A stretch of 37,210 nucleotides of DNA from Nitrosospira sp. (lineage in GTDB: Bacteria > Pseudomonadota > Gammaproteobacteria > Burkholderiales > Nitrosomonadaceae). The position numbers were made by a program, and so were the translations under genes. Each line of letters begins with the position of its first letter. Position 1 is the first letter of the stretch. Below the pieces are notes generated by a model that ran no database searches, was not told the DNA's origin, and saw nothing but the letters and a program-made list of their open reading frames with translations. The DNA is taken from the NCBI GenBank assembly GCA_013697655.1, contig JACCWK010000097.1, forward strand, positions 1 to 37,210, in the 5' to 3' direction. Positions 20,650 through 30,512 of the stretch are shown here, piece after piece.

Positions 20650-20909
20650 GCTTTCCTCACGGCATTTGAGAATATGAAGTTTAACATAAAAAAAGCCTGC
20701 AACGTCGAGGATGGACCCAATATGCCAGTTCCAGGTAAAATATTTTTTTTGCCCGCGACTTGGTCAAAACATCACGGTGCACCAGAAGAATATCCTGTGA
20801 CTATCCGCCTTTCAGGCATATCAGGTCCCTTTTAGCCAACTCGCTAATTCAGCAGTAAAAATACGGCCAAACTTTCGAATGTTTTACATTGCCTAATGGA
20901 GGGCATTGC

Positions 20910-22073
20910 ATGTCCACGGAAGACCTGACGCTTGATCTCTTGGCATATCACGCTTTTCCCCTTCTCGCATCCGCTCTGAGTTTGCGGAAGGACGTCATCC
21001 TACAAGAATGGGAGGCCGCCGTAGTCCATACGCTGCCTGCTGCAGACGCACTCACTCTTCAGAATCTTCGCAACTCGGTGCCTTTGATCCTGCAGGAGAT
21101 TATCGAAGCATTTTCCTCGGATAGGCCCTTCACCACCCGCGAACTCATGGAAGGCAGCAAGAAGCATGGTGAATCCCGCTTTCAAGAAAATTATAATATG
21201 CGCGAGTTAGTCGTCGAGTATCGGCTGCTTCGTCGGGTAATCCTCGAACAGGTCTCGGAAGTATTGGATGAGCGATTGGATATGCGCAGTAACATCGCCT
21301 TGAACATGGCCGTGGACACGGCCCTCCAGAGCGGTATCGTTATGTTTACCGAGCATCTGCAGCAGCAAATTAGATCCTCTACCGAGGTTCAGTCCAAGTA
21401 TCTTTCGTTTCTTTCGCATGATCTTAGAAATCATCTCCACCATGCCATGCTTCACTTGCAGCTTCTTGCCGTGAGGCTTGCTAAAATTCCCGAGTATGCG
21501 AACAACATAGCAGACCTGGAATCCGTCAAACATGCAATACTCCAGACGACCGCCGGGATGGACCGACTGCTGCAATCAGAGCAACTGCGGAAAGAAGAAC
21601 CTGTTCATCACACGGCGGAATTGGTGGATTTGAGCTTGTTGCTATCTGAAGTAGCTAAACGTTTAGCACACGAAGCCGAATCCAAGGGATTGGAGCTTGA
21701 AGTGGACGTACCGGAGGGAGGGCAGGCAATCAGCGACGAAGGGTTGCTGACGCTTATATTGCAAAACTTGATGGGTAACGCGGTGAAATACAGTTCAAGG
21801 GGCAGAATAAAAATGATGGCTCGAAATAACTCTAATAATGAAGACATTAGTTGGGTGTTGAGCATCAGTGATCAGGGACCAGGCATTGCTTCGGAAAACC
21901 TGAGTCATTTGTTTGACGCCTTCCGGCGCGGTGATACGTATGGTAAACCGGGCGCAGGGCTGGGACTGTCCATTGCTTCGGAAGCTACCAGACTTTTGGG
22001 GGGCAAGTTGGAAATCGAGTCCGAGGTAGGGGTCGGCTCCACGTTTCGGTTACTGCTGCCAAGGAAAGAATGA
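20910..22073 (+). CDS. Soluble sensor histidine kinase with RsbRD-like N-terminal region
   Basis: H-box FLSHDLRNHLHHAM; N-box LILQNLMGNAVKYS; G1/G2 motifs SDQGPGIA and GAGLGLSIA. No TM segment. N terminus (LRKDVILQEWEAAV.. ALTLQNLRNSVPLILQEI) resembles RsbRD_N-type sensor modules. Confidence 0.88.
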   Translation: MSTEDLTLDLLAYHAFPLLASALSLRKDVILQEWEAAVVHTLPAADALTLQNLRNSVPLILQEIIEAFSSDRPFTTRELMEGSKKHGESRFQENYNMRELVVEYRLLRRVILEQVSEVLDERLDMRSNIALNMAVDTALQSGIVMFTEHLQQQIRSSTEVQSKYLSFLSHDLRNHLHHAMLHLQLLAVRLAKIPEYANNIADLESVKHAILQTTAGMDRLLQSEQLRKEEPVHHTAELVDLSLLLSEVAKRLAHEAESKGLELEVDVPEGGQAISDEGLLTLILQNLMGNAVKYSSRGRIKMMARNNSNNEDISWVLSISDQGPGIASENLSHLFDAFRRGDTYGKPGAGLGLSIASEATRLLGGKLEIESEVGVGSTFRLLLPRKE

Positions 22074-22324
22074 GAGCCAAAAAGTGACCATGTGTCTTTG
22101 CAGGGATCTTTCGGATTGTTTCCTTTCAACAAGCTGTGGAGGCATCTTTATCTCATTCAAATAACCCCGTCCCCGCACGTTGCTCGTATCGGCTCATGGA
22201 TAGGTGGCCTTGAGTATTTATCCCTATAAGAAATCGAATAGCTGCTGAAAAGTCAGTTCTCCAGACTTACTGGGCAGTCAATTGCCCATACTCTGCATCG
22301 AATCCGGTAAAACAATTTATTGAA

Positions 22325-23830
22325 GTGTCAAAGAATATAGTCCGCTCGCAATTAACCATCTCTTTTCTAATCGGCGCATTCACCGTCCTCGGTTTTGCTC
22401 CGTTTTATCTTTTTCCCATTCCAGTTTTAACGCTCGCACTGCTGTGCCATTTCTGGCGCAGAAGCGCGACACCACGGCTTGCGGCTTTGCTGGGCTTCTT
22501 TTTCGGCATGGGTATGTTCAGCGCGGGAGTAACCTGGCTTTACGTGAGCCTGCACGATTTCGGGGCAATGCCGATGCCAATCGCAGTGCTTGCGCTTTTT
22601 TTTCTTTGCGCCTATCTCGCCTCATTTCCCGCATTGACGGGCTGGATGCTGAAGAAGCTAAATATCGTCACGCCCATGATCTGGTCCTTGGCTGCGGGCG
22701 CGCTATGGGGATTATCCGATTGGCTGCGCAGCGTATTGTTCACTGGTTTTCCTTGGCTGACGCTGGGCTACTCGCAAGCACCGGCCAGCCCTCTGGCAGG
22801 TTACGCCGCCGTGCTGGGCGTCTACGGAGTCTCGCTGATACTGGTTTTTAGCGCGGCACTGATGTGTCTATCTTTTGAAAAAAAATTTCGCAAATTACGT
22901 TATCTGCTGCCTCTGTTGGCGATCTGGATTACCGGTTTCGGTTTACAGCATATCCGCTGGACTGAACCACAAGGCGAACCGGTAACGGTCAGCCTATTGC
23001 AAGGAAATATCTCGCAGGATTTGAAATGGCGAGATGATCAACTGGCCACCTCCATGGATACTTACGCCAGGCTCACGCAGGAAAGCAGCAGTCGTCTGAT
23101 TATCACACCTGAAATTTCAGTACCACTGAACCATGACGAGGTACCATCAAGTTATCTGGCACAACTTGCCACCCATGCCAGGCGGAATAATGGAGATATT
23201 CTTATCGGCATGGTTGAAGCGCCTGGTGGAGGCAGCGAATACTACAACACCATGTTCAGTTTTGGCACATCTCCGGATCAGAGCTACCGAAAATATCATC
23301 TGGTCCCGTTTGGAGAATTTATACCGTTCAAACCGGTATTCGGATGGATCATCAATGTATTGAAGATCCCGTTATCAGACTTTTCGCGAGGCGGGCTTGA
23401 CCAGCAACCCATGAATCTGGCCGGGCAGAAAGTGGCGGTGAATATTTGTTATGAAGATGTATTTGGAGAGGAAATAATCAAGCAGTTGCCCCAGGCCACT
23501 TTACTCGCCAACGTCAGCAATGATGCCTGGTTCGGGCGGTCCATCGGCCCGCGGCAGCACTTGCAGATTTCACAAATGCGTGCATTGGAAACCGGCCGCT
23601 ACATGCTACGCGCCACCAACACTGGCGTCACCGCCATCATTAATGAACGCGGCAGGGTATTGCAAGAAGCAGAAGTATTTACCACAACTGCGCTGAATGG
23701 CATGGCACAGGGATATACCGGCGCTACACCCTATGTCCGGTTCGGCAATAGCCTGATGCTAGGGCTTGCCGGGATGTTGTTAATGATTGGCTTATTGCCG
23801 GCTCCTCGCGCCACGCGCAAAAAGCTGTAG
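22325..23830 (+). CDS. lnt: Apolipoprotein N-acyltransferase
   Basis: Hydrophobic N-terminal half; nitrilase-like domain with ITPEISVPL, KYHLVPFGEFIPF, VNICYEDVFGEE, NVSNDAWFG. GTG start. Confidence 0.96.
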   Translation: MSKNIVRSQLTISFLIGAFTVLGFAPFYLFPIPVLTLALLCHFWRRSATPRLAALLGFFFGMGMFSAGVTWLYVSLHDFGAMPMPIAVLALFFLCAYLASFPALTGWMLKKLNIVTPMIWSLAAGALWGLSDWLRSVLFTGFPWLTLGYSQAPASPLAGYAAVLGVYGVSLILVFSAALMCLSFEKKFRKLRYLLPLLAIWITGFGLQHIRWTEPQGEPVTVSLLQGNISQDLKWRDDQLATSMDTYARLTQESSSRLIITPEISVPLNHDEVPSSYLAQLATHARRNNGDILIGMVEAPGGGSEYYNTMFSFGTSPDQSYRKYHLVPFGEFIPFKPVFGWIINVLKIPLSDFSRGGLDQQPMNLAGQKVAVNICYEDVFGEEIIKQLPQATLLANVSNDAWFGRSIGPRQHLQISQMRALETGRYMLRATNTGVTAIINERGRVLQEAEVFTTTALNGMAQGYTGATPYVRFGNSLMLGLAGMLLMIGLLPAPRATRKKL

Positions 23831-23880
23831 AATCTTATCGTTTTGGCGTTTAACCATCAATAATTAATTCAGGCATTCTC

Positions 23881-24786
23881 ATGCTCACATTTCAGCAAAT
23901 TATCCTTACCCTCCAGCACTATTGGGATAATCAGGATTGCGCACTGCTTCAGTCCTATGACATGGAGGTTGGGGCTGGCACTTCACACACGGCGACTTTC
24001 CTTCGCGCGCTGGGTCCGGAACCCTGGAAAGCTGCATACGTGCAGCCTACGCGCCGCCCAAAGGATGGACGCTACGGCGAAAATCCGAATCGCCTGCAGC
24101 ACTACTACCAGTTTCAGGTGGTCCTGAAACCTGCTCCCACCAATATCCTGGAGCTGTACCTTGGTTCGCTGGAAGAGCTTGGTTTTGATTTGAAGAAAAA
24201 TGACATCCGCTTCGTCGAGGATGATTGGGAGAATCCATCCCTGGGTGCGTGGGGCCTAGGTTGGGAAGTGTGGCTGAACGGCATGGAAGTCACGCAGTTC
24301 ACTTATTTCCAACAGGTTGGCGGCATTAACTGCAAGCCTATTACGGGCGAAATAACTTACGGTCTTGAGCGTCTTGCCATGTATTTGCAGGGCGCGGAAA
24401 ACGTTTTTGATCTTGTATGGACCAGGGGGCTTTCCTATCGGGACGTATATCATCAGAACGAAGTTGAGCAATCAGCCTATAACTTCGAGCATAGCGATGT
24501 TGATTTCTTGCTGAGTGCGTTTGCCAACCATGAGAAACAAGCAAAGTATCTTGTTGGACAGGGACTGGCGTTACCTGCTTACGAACAAGTGTTGAAAACC
24601 GCGCATACTTTCAATCTGCTCGATGCGCGGGGGGCGATTTCTGTTACTGAGCGCGCTGCCTATATTGGGAGAATTCGCAATCTCGCCCGTGGCGTTGCGC
24701 AAGCCTATTACCAGAGCCGCCAACGTTTGGACTTTCCGATGGCGCCGCGTGAATGGGTTACGCAGATCGCGGAGAAGGCCACTTGA
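23881..24786 (+). CDS. glyQ: Glycine--tRNA ligase alpha subunit
   Basis: [49 protein letters not shown] is the invariant GlyQ N terminus. Confidence 0.98.
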   Translation: MLTFQQIILTLQHYWDNQDCALLQSYDMEVGAGTSHTATFLRALGPEPWKAAYVQPTRRPKDGRYGENPNRLQHYYQFQVVLKPAPTNILELYLGSLEELGFDLKKNDIRFVEDDWENPSLGAWGLGWEVWLNGMEVTQFTYFQQVGGINCKPITGEITYGLERLAMYLQGAENVFDLVWTRGLSYRDVYHQNEVEQSAYNFEHSDVDFLLSAFANHEKQAKYLVGQGLALPAYEQVLKTAHTFNLLDARGAISVTERAAYIGRIRNLARGVAQAYYQSRQRLDFPMAPREWVTQIAEKAT

Positions 24787-26906
24787 GTAATACAACCAGA
24801 AGTTTGCTCGTTGAGTTGCTCGTTGAGGAGTTGCCGCCGAAGTCACTTAAGACACTGGGCGACAGTTTTGCGGAAATAATGGTTGCAAGCCTTAAGACAC
24901 AGGGATTGGCCGCAAATGATGCCGCCGTCACGGCTTTCGCTTCACCGCGACGTCTTGCGGTACATGTCAAGAATGTCGCGGCACAAGCGACTGATAAACC
25001 CGTTTCACAAAAGCTCATGCCGGTAGCAGTTGGTCTGGATGCGAGAGGACAGGCCACACCCGCGCTGCACAAAAAATTAAGCAGCCTCTATGGCGATGCC
25101 GCACATATGCAGGTATCTCAGCTTACGCGCGCCCTGGACAGCAAAGTGGAGGCCTTATTCTTCGATAGCATAGTAAAAGGTGCGACGCTCATCGAAGGTT
25201 TACAGAAGGCGCTCGAGGAAACGCTTGCAAGGTTGCCGATTGCCAAGATGATGAGTTATCAACTCGACGATGGCTGGAGCACGGTGGATTTCGCGCGCCC
25301 TGCTCGTGGTCTGGTAGCACTGCATGGTACGGAGATCATGCCAGTCAGCGTATTAGGCCTGATGGCCGGGAACAAGACGCAGGGTCATCGCTTTGAGGCC
25401 AGCGTTAACCCCATAATAATTAACGATGCCGACAGTTATGCACAGCAATTGGAAACTGAAGGTTCAGTCATTGCTAGCTTCGTGACTCGTCGCGACGAAA
25501 TTATCCGGCAGCTTCAGGCTCGCTCTGCTGAGGAAGGCCTGAAACCAATTGAAGATGCAAGTTTGCTGAACGAAGTGGCTGCACTGGTCGAGCGGCCTTA
25601 TGTACTAGTTGGTGAATTTGAATCCGAATTTCTGGACGTACCGCAGGAATGCCTGATTCTGACTATGAAGGCAAATCAAAAGTATTTCCCGCTTCTAGAT
25701 GAAAATGGCAAGCTCTCCCCCAAATTCCTTATCGTTTCTAATATCCGCCCGGCTGATGCCAATCAGGTAGTTGCCGGCAACGAGCGTGTCCTGCGCTCAC
25801 GTCTGGCGGATGCGAAATTCTTCTTCGATCAGGATCGCAAGAAATCTCTGTATTCGCGCGTCGCCGGTTTAGATAAGGTTGTTTATCACAACAAGCTCGG
25901 TACGCAGGCAGAGCGTGTGGAACGGATTTGGGCAATCGCGCAGCAGATTGGTTTGCGATTGGGTGGTAACGAACTTGCGGCACAGGCAGGCGAAGCCGCG
26001 ATGCTATCCAAAGCAGACCTGCTTACTAATATGGTGGTCGAATTCCCCGAACTGCAAGGCATCATGGGACGCTATTATGCCAAGCACGATGGATTATCCG
26101 ATGATATTGCTTTTGCCATTGAGGATCACTATAAACCCCGTTTTGCCGGAGACAAGTTGCCCGGTAATTTAGTCGGTATTTGTGTCGCGCTGGCGGATAA
26201 ACTGGAAATACTGGTGGGAATGTTCGGCATAGGACAGACTCCAACAGGAGACAAGGATCCCTTTGCACTTCGTCGTCACGGCTTAGGCGTAACTCGTATG
26301 CTGATAGAAAAAGAACTCGAAATTTCTCTGCAAGAAATCATCGGGATTTCCAGCGAGGCATTCAATAATAAGATTAATTTTGGTGCCGCCGAGTCTTATC
26401 AATTGCTTAATTTCATCTATGAAAGAATGTCCAGTCAACTGCGCGAACAAGGCTATTCAGCACAGCAAATTGAGGCCGTCCTCGCAAAAAGACCACAGTT
26501 TTTGAACGAAATTCCTCCGCGCCTTGCTGCAGTACGCACCTTTTCTGCATTGCCTGAAGCTGAAAGTCTGGCTGCCGCAAATAAACGGGTAAGTAATATT
26601 CTGAAAAAGGTTGAATGTGAAGTTGACGCCGTAGTAAATACCGAGCTCTTGCAAGAACCTGCCGAGCAGGCATTGCATGCCGCACTCAACCTTGTAACGC
26701 AAAAAGCTGATACGGCTTTTAGACTTGGAGAATTCAGCCTGGCTCTGCAAGAACTTGCGGCATTAAAAATACCGGTGGATACCTTCTTTGACAACGTAAT
26801 GGTCAACACCGAGGATATCGCTTTGCGCGCCAATCGTCTTGCTCTGTTGGCCCAATTGCAACAGGAAATGAATCGCGTGGCCGATATTTCCAAGCTAGCC
26901 ACTTAA
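24783..26906 (+). CDS. glyS: Glycine--tRNA ligase beta subunit
   Basis: [53 protein letters not shown]. Likely TTG start overlapping the glyQ stop (TTGA). Confidence 0.97.
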   Translation: MSNTTRSLLVELLVEELPPKSLKTLGDSFAEIMVASLKTQGLAANDAAVTAFASPRRLAVHVKNVAAQATDKPVSQKLMPVAVGLDARGQATPALHKKLSSLYGDAAHMQVSQLTRALDSKVEALFFDSIVKGATLIEGLQKALEETLARLPIAKMMSYQLDDGWSTVDFARPARGLVALHGTEIMPVSVLGLMAGNKTQGHRFEASVNPIIINDADSYAQQLETEGSVIASFVTRRDEIIRQLQARSAEEGLKPIEDASLLNEVAALVERPYVLVGEFESEFLDVPQECLILTMKANQKYFPLLDENGKLSPKFLIVSNIRPADANQVVAGNERVLRSRLADAKFFFDQDRKKSLYSRVAGLDKVVYHNKLGTQAERVERIWAIAQQIGLRLGGNELAAQAGEAAMLSKADLLTNMVVEFPELQGIMGRYYAKHDGLSDDIAFAIEDHYKPRFAGDKLPGNLVGICVALADKLEILVGMFGIGQTPTGDKDPFALRRHGLGVTRMLIEKELEISLQEIIGISSEAFNNKINFGAAESYQLLNFIYERMSSQLREQGYSAQQIEAVLAKRPQFLNEIPPRLAAVRTFSALPEAESLAAANKRVSNILKKVECEVDAVVNTELLQEPAEQALHAALNLVTQKADTAFRLGEFSLALQELAALKIPVDTFFDNVMVNTEDIALRANRLALLAQLQQEMNRVADISKLAT

Positions 26907-26920
26907 TCTGGACCGCTATT

Positions 26921-27454
26921 ATGAAGCTAATTATCCTCGACCGTGACGGCGTCATCAATTATGACAGTGATGCCTTCATCAAGACACCTGATGAATGGAA
27001 GCCTATCCCTGGAAGCCTGGAAGCGATTGCACATCTCACCCAGATGGGTTATCGGGTAGTGGTCGCCGCCAACCAGTCCGGCATCGGCAGGGGTCTAATG
27101 GATATGGCCGCACTCAATGCCATTAATGACAGGATGTGGAAAGCAGCTTGCCAGGCAGGCGGTCGTATTGACGCAATGTTTTTCTGTCCTCATGCCTGCG
27201 CGGACAAGTGTGATTGCCGCAAGCCCGCAACCGGCATGTTCAAGGAAATCGCGCAGCGATTTGGTCTGGAGCTGGATGGTGTGCCTGCAATCGGTGATTC
27301 ATTGCGTGATATGCAAGCTGCGGCCACGGTGGGTGCCCTCCCGGTTCTGGTACTGACCGGCAAAGGGGAAAAAACAAAAGCAGAGGGCGGTCTGCCGGAA
27401 AATACTCTAATATTTTCTGATCTCGCAGCCGCCGTCAACGCTCTGGCGAAATGA
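26921..27454 (+). CDS. gmhB: D-glycero-beta-D-manno-heptose 1,7-bisphosphate 7-phosphatase
   Basis: HAD motifs MKLIILDRDGVINYDSDAFIKTPDEW; ANQSGIGRG; CPHACADKCDCRKPATGM; IGDSLRDMQAA. Confidence 0.96.
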   Translation: MKLIILDRDGVINYDSDAFIKTPDEWKPIPGSLEAIAHLTQMGYRVVVAANQSGIGRGLMDMAALNAINDRMWKAACQAGGRIDAMFFCPHACADKCDCRKPATGMFKEIAQRFGLELDGVPAIGDSLRDMQAAATVGALPVLVLTGKGEKTKAEGGLPENTLIFSDLAAAVNALAK

Positions 27455-28224
27455 GTATGGTCCTCACGGTACTGCGCTCCACGCTATACGCCCTATTGCA
27501 AATGATAATCACCCCACTTTACGCGTTGATAGTATTTGCCGCGTTTCCGTTACAGCCATTAAATCGCTATCGCGTGACTTCCGGTTGGGCACATCTGATG
27601 TTATTTCTGCTGCGTGCTATCTGCGGCATTCATTATCGCGTGGTAGGAGCGGAACACATTTCCCAAACGCCAAGTATCGTACTATCCAAACATCAATCTG
27701 CATGGGAAACACTTGCGTTTCAGCAGATCTTTCCACCACAGGTATGGGTACTTAAAAAGGAGCTGTTGCGTGTTCCATTTTTCGGTTGGGGATTAGCGAT
27801 GACCAGCCCTATCGCAATCGATCGCAGTTCCGGGAAGGCCGCGCTCAAGCAAATAGTCGAGCAGGGAAAAGACAGGCTGAAGCAGGGTTTCTGGATAGTG
27901 ATTTTCCCGGAGGGCACCCGCATTGCGCCAGGGGAAAAAGGCAAATACCGTATCGGCGGGGCATGGCTCGCTACACATACCGGCGTATCGGTGGTACCGG
28001 TAGCACACAACGCAGGAGAGTACTGGGGGAAGAATGCCTTCATCAAACTACCTGGCACGATTACGGTAAGCATTGGCGCGCCAATAGACCCTACAGGAAT
28101 GGAACCTGATGATCTCAATGCCAAAGTGGAAACATGGATTGAACAAGAGATGGTCCGCATCGGCAATCGGAAACAGAGTAAATATGACAACAGCAGAGAA
28201 CCTATCTCTCTCTCTGAAAGGTGA
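27451..28224 (+). CDS. plsC: 1-acyl-sn-glycerol-3-phosphate acyltransferase
   Basis: NHX4D-like acyltransferase motif SKHQSAWETLAF; VIFPEGTRIAPGEKGKYRIGG. ATGA overlap with gmhB. Confidence 0.93.
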   Translation: MSMVLTVLRSTLYALLQMIITPLYALIVFAAFPLQPLNRYRVTSGWAHLMLFLLRAICGIHYRVVGAEHISQTPSIVLSKHQSAWETLAFQQIFPPQVWVLKKELLRVPFFGWGLAMTSPIAIDRSSGKAALKQIVEQGKDRLKQGFWIVIFPEGTRIAPGEKGKYRIGGAWLATHTGVSVVPVAHNAGEYWGKNAFIKLPGTITVSIGAPIDPTGMEPDDLNAKVETWIEQEMVRIGNRKQSKYDNSREPISLSER

Positions 28225-28948
28225 TGTAACAGCGCTCGCTGGAGAAATTCGCCGTATCAGCCTGAAGGGGAAAGACGTAGTCTACACACTCGAACGCTGC
28301 AGGCGAAAAACGCTCGGGATGAGGATAGACAGCCGTGGCCTAACCGTTCGTATTCCGTCTAGAGAGGCGCTACGCTGGGTTGAATCAGTGTTGCAAAACA
28401 AAGCGGATTGGATATTAAAGAAACTCGACGAATGGGAAAACAAAAAAAATGGCGAGCTGACGTGGGAGGAGGAATCGGTTTTCCCACTGCTGGGAGAACC
28501 CTGGCAGTTGGCCTCTACTGCTACTGGAGTTATGCGAATGACTCGAGCGAAAGTAACGACGGGCGTTAAGGAAAGGCAACTGAAACTGCCGCTGCCTTCC
28601 GCATTGACTACCCAGCAGATCGAAAAAATCGTAATGGAATGGTACCGTGAGCAAGCACTGGCATGTTTCAGCGAACGCATCGCGCTATACGCGGACAAAC
28701 TGGGTGTGGCACGGCCACGGTTACGGTTATCGCGCGCAAATACCCTTTGGGGCAGCTGCAACTCGCGTGGCATTGTTCATCTCCATTGGCGATTGATACA
28801 GATGCCGCTCAAACTGGTGGACTATGTGGTAGCGCATGAACTGTCGCACCTCATCGAGATGAATCACTCTCCGGCATTCTGGCGAACGGTAAGCTATGTA
28901 TATCCAGATTATGTGGCGGCAAGAAAGCAACTGAAGAGTCTCGGATGA
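28184..28948 (+). CDS. YgjP-like metallopeptidase (DUF45/M48-like)
   Basis: LWGSCNSRGIVHLHWRLIQMPLKLVDYVVAHELSHLIEMNHSPAFW contains HELxHLxEMNHSxxFW. ATG 28184 preferred to 28109. Confidence 0.92.
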   Translation: MTTAENLSLSLKGDVTALAGEIRRISLKGKDVVYTLERCRRKTLGMRIDSRGLTVRIPSREALRWVESVLQNKADWILKKLDEWENKKNGELTWEEESVFPLLGEPWQLASTATGVMRMTRAKVTTGVKERQLKLPLPSALTTQQIEKIVMEWYREQALACFSERIALYADKLGVARPRLRLSRANTLWGSCNSRGIVHLHWRLIQMPLKLVDYVVAHELSHLIEMNHSPAFWRTVSYVYPDYVAARKQLKSLG

Positions 28949-29044
28949 GGGCAACAGAGTAACAATTACGGGCACAAAACACGCGTTTTATTGATCAGCG
29001 AACCTTTGTGTTAGTATTTCCATTCATTGTTTTGGTATCGTTTC

Positions 29045-29188
29045 ATGCGTAGACTCTTCACCTCCTCCCTGCTCGTCTTGCTGCTTGGTGCCTGCGGTCT
29101 CAAAGGGCCTCTCTATCTCCCGAAGGAAGCCCCAGCCAACAAATCGGAACAACCGCAACAATCTCAGGATATAGAGAAAAAGACGTGA
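29045..29188 (+). CDS. lptM: LptM/YifL-like small lipoprotein (47 aa)
   Basis: MRRLFTSSLLVLLLGACGLKGPLYLPKEAPANKSEQPQQSQDIEKKT*: lipobox LGAC followed by GLKGPLYLP, located immediately before lysA. Not in the ORF track. Confidence 0.92.
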   Translation: MRRLFTSSLLVLLLGACGLKGPLYLPKEAPANKSEQPQQSQDIEKKT

Positions 29189-30438
29189 GCGGTTTCCCAT
29201 GGTTTGATTATTGCAATACCAAGCTCCATGTTGAGTCGGTTCAACTGGATGCCATTGCACGTGAATTCGGCACACCGTGTTATGTGTATTCGCGCGCGGC
29301 ACTCATTGCCGCTTATACAGAATTCGACGCCGCTTTTAGCGGACGTGACCATCTGGTGTGCTATGCAGTCAAGGCCAACTCCAATCTGGCCATTCTCAAT
29401 TTATTTGCACGTCTCGGTAGCGGCTTCGATATTGTCTCTGGAGGCGAACTCCACCGAGTGCTGAAAGCGGGTGGCGATCCGCAAAAAATAGTATTTTCGG
29501 GAGTGGGCAAACAGCCGGCCGAAATGCGGGCGGCGCTTGCCGCGGGTATATTCTGTTTCAACGTGGAATCGGAAGCGGAGTTGGTCGTGCTGGACCGAGT
29601 GGCAGGCGGAATGAACAAAACCGCGCCGGTAAGCTTGCGTGTCAACCCTGATGTAGATGCGAAAACACATCCTTATATTTCCACCGGCCTCAAGGAGAAT
29701 AAATTTGGTATCGCCTTCGATGAGGCGGAGAAACTGTATGCTTCGTCCGAAAAATTTGCTAACGTCCGCATTACCGGACTGGATTGCCACATAGGCTCAC
29801 AATTGACCGAACTGGGTCCTTTCATCGAGACTTGCGGTAGGGTACTTGACCTGCTGAACCGCCTCGAAACGCGAGGATTACAAATCGATCATCTGGATTT
29901 GGGGGGTGGACTGGGAATTCGTTATTCCGGAGAAAATCCACCGCCCGTGGGGGATTATGTCACGACGTTATGTAAAGAAATCGGCCACCGCAGACAGCGT
30001 ATTCTGATCGAACCCGGACGCGCGCTGGTGGGAAATGCCGGCATATTGCTTACGCGCGTCGAATATCTAAAACATACATCTTATCGAGATTTTGCTATCG
30101 TCGACGCGGCCATGAACGATCTTACGCGCCCGGCACTATATGACGCTTACCACGAAATCTTGCCCATTATGAAGAATAAAGGCAACGGTAAAACTTTTCA
30201 GATTGTCGGGCCTGTTTGTGAAACGAGCGATTTTCTGGGGCATGATCGGAAGCTGGCGCTGTCTCAGGGGGACCTGCTCGCAATTATGTCTGCCGGCGCC
30301 TATGGCATGAGCATGAGCTCAAACTACAATTCTCGCCCTCGAGCTGCCGAGGTGATGGTGGACGGCAATCGTACCTATCTTATTCGCGAGCGCGAGTCAG
30401 TGGAGCAACTCATTGCTGGTGAGAAAATTCTGCCCTAA
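29185..30438 (+). CDS. lysA: Diaminopimelate decarboxylase
   Basis: YCVYSRAAL-type N terminus; CYAVKANSNLAILNLFARLGSGFDIVSGGEL; GLDCHIGSQ; EPGRALVGNAG; GPVCETSDFLG. GTG start overlapping the lptM stop. Confidence 0.97.
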   Translation: MSGFPWFDYCNTKLHVESVQLDAIAREFGTPCYVYSRAALIAAYTEFDAAFSGRDHLVCYAVKANSNLAILNLFARLGSGFDIVSGGELHRVLKAGGDPQKIVFSGVGKQPAEMRAALAAGIFCFNVESEAELVVLDRVAGGMNKTAPVSLRVNPDVDAKTHPYISTGLKENKFGIAFDEAEKLYASSEKFANVRITGLDCHIGSQLTELGPFIETCGRVLDLLNRLETRGLQIDHLDLGGGLGIRYSGENPPPVGDYVTTLCKEIGHRRQRILIEPGRALVGNAGILLTRVEYLKHTSYRDFAIVDAAMNDLTRPALYDAYHEILPIMKNKGNGKTFQIVGPVCETSDFLGHDRKLALSQGDLLAIMSAGAYGMSMSSNYNSRPRAAEVMVDGNRTYLIRERESVEQLIAGEKILP

Positions 30439-30512
30439 CCCGCTGGACGGGGGCCGTCAACCAGTAGGTTGGATACGAGAACTGGTCTTTGTCGATGATG
30501 TACCGAAAATCT

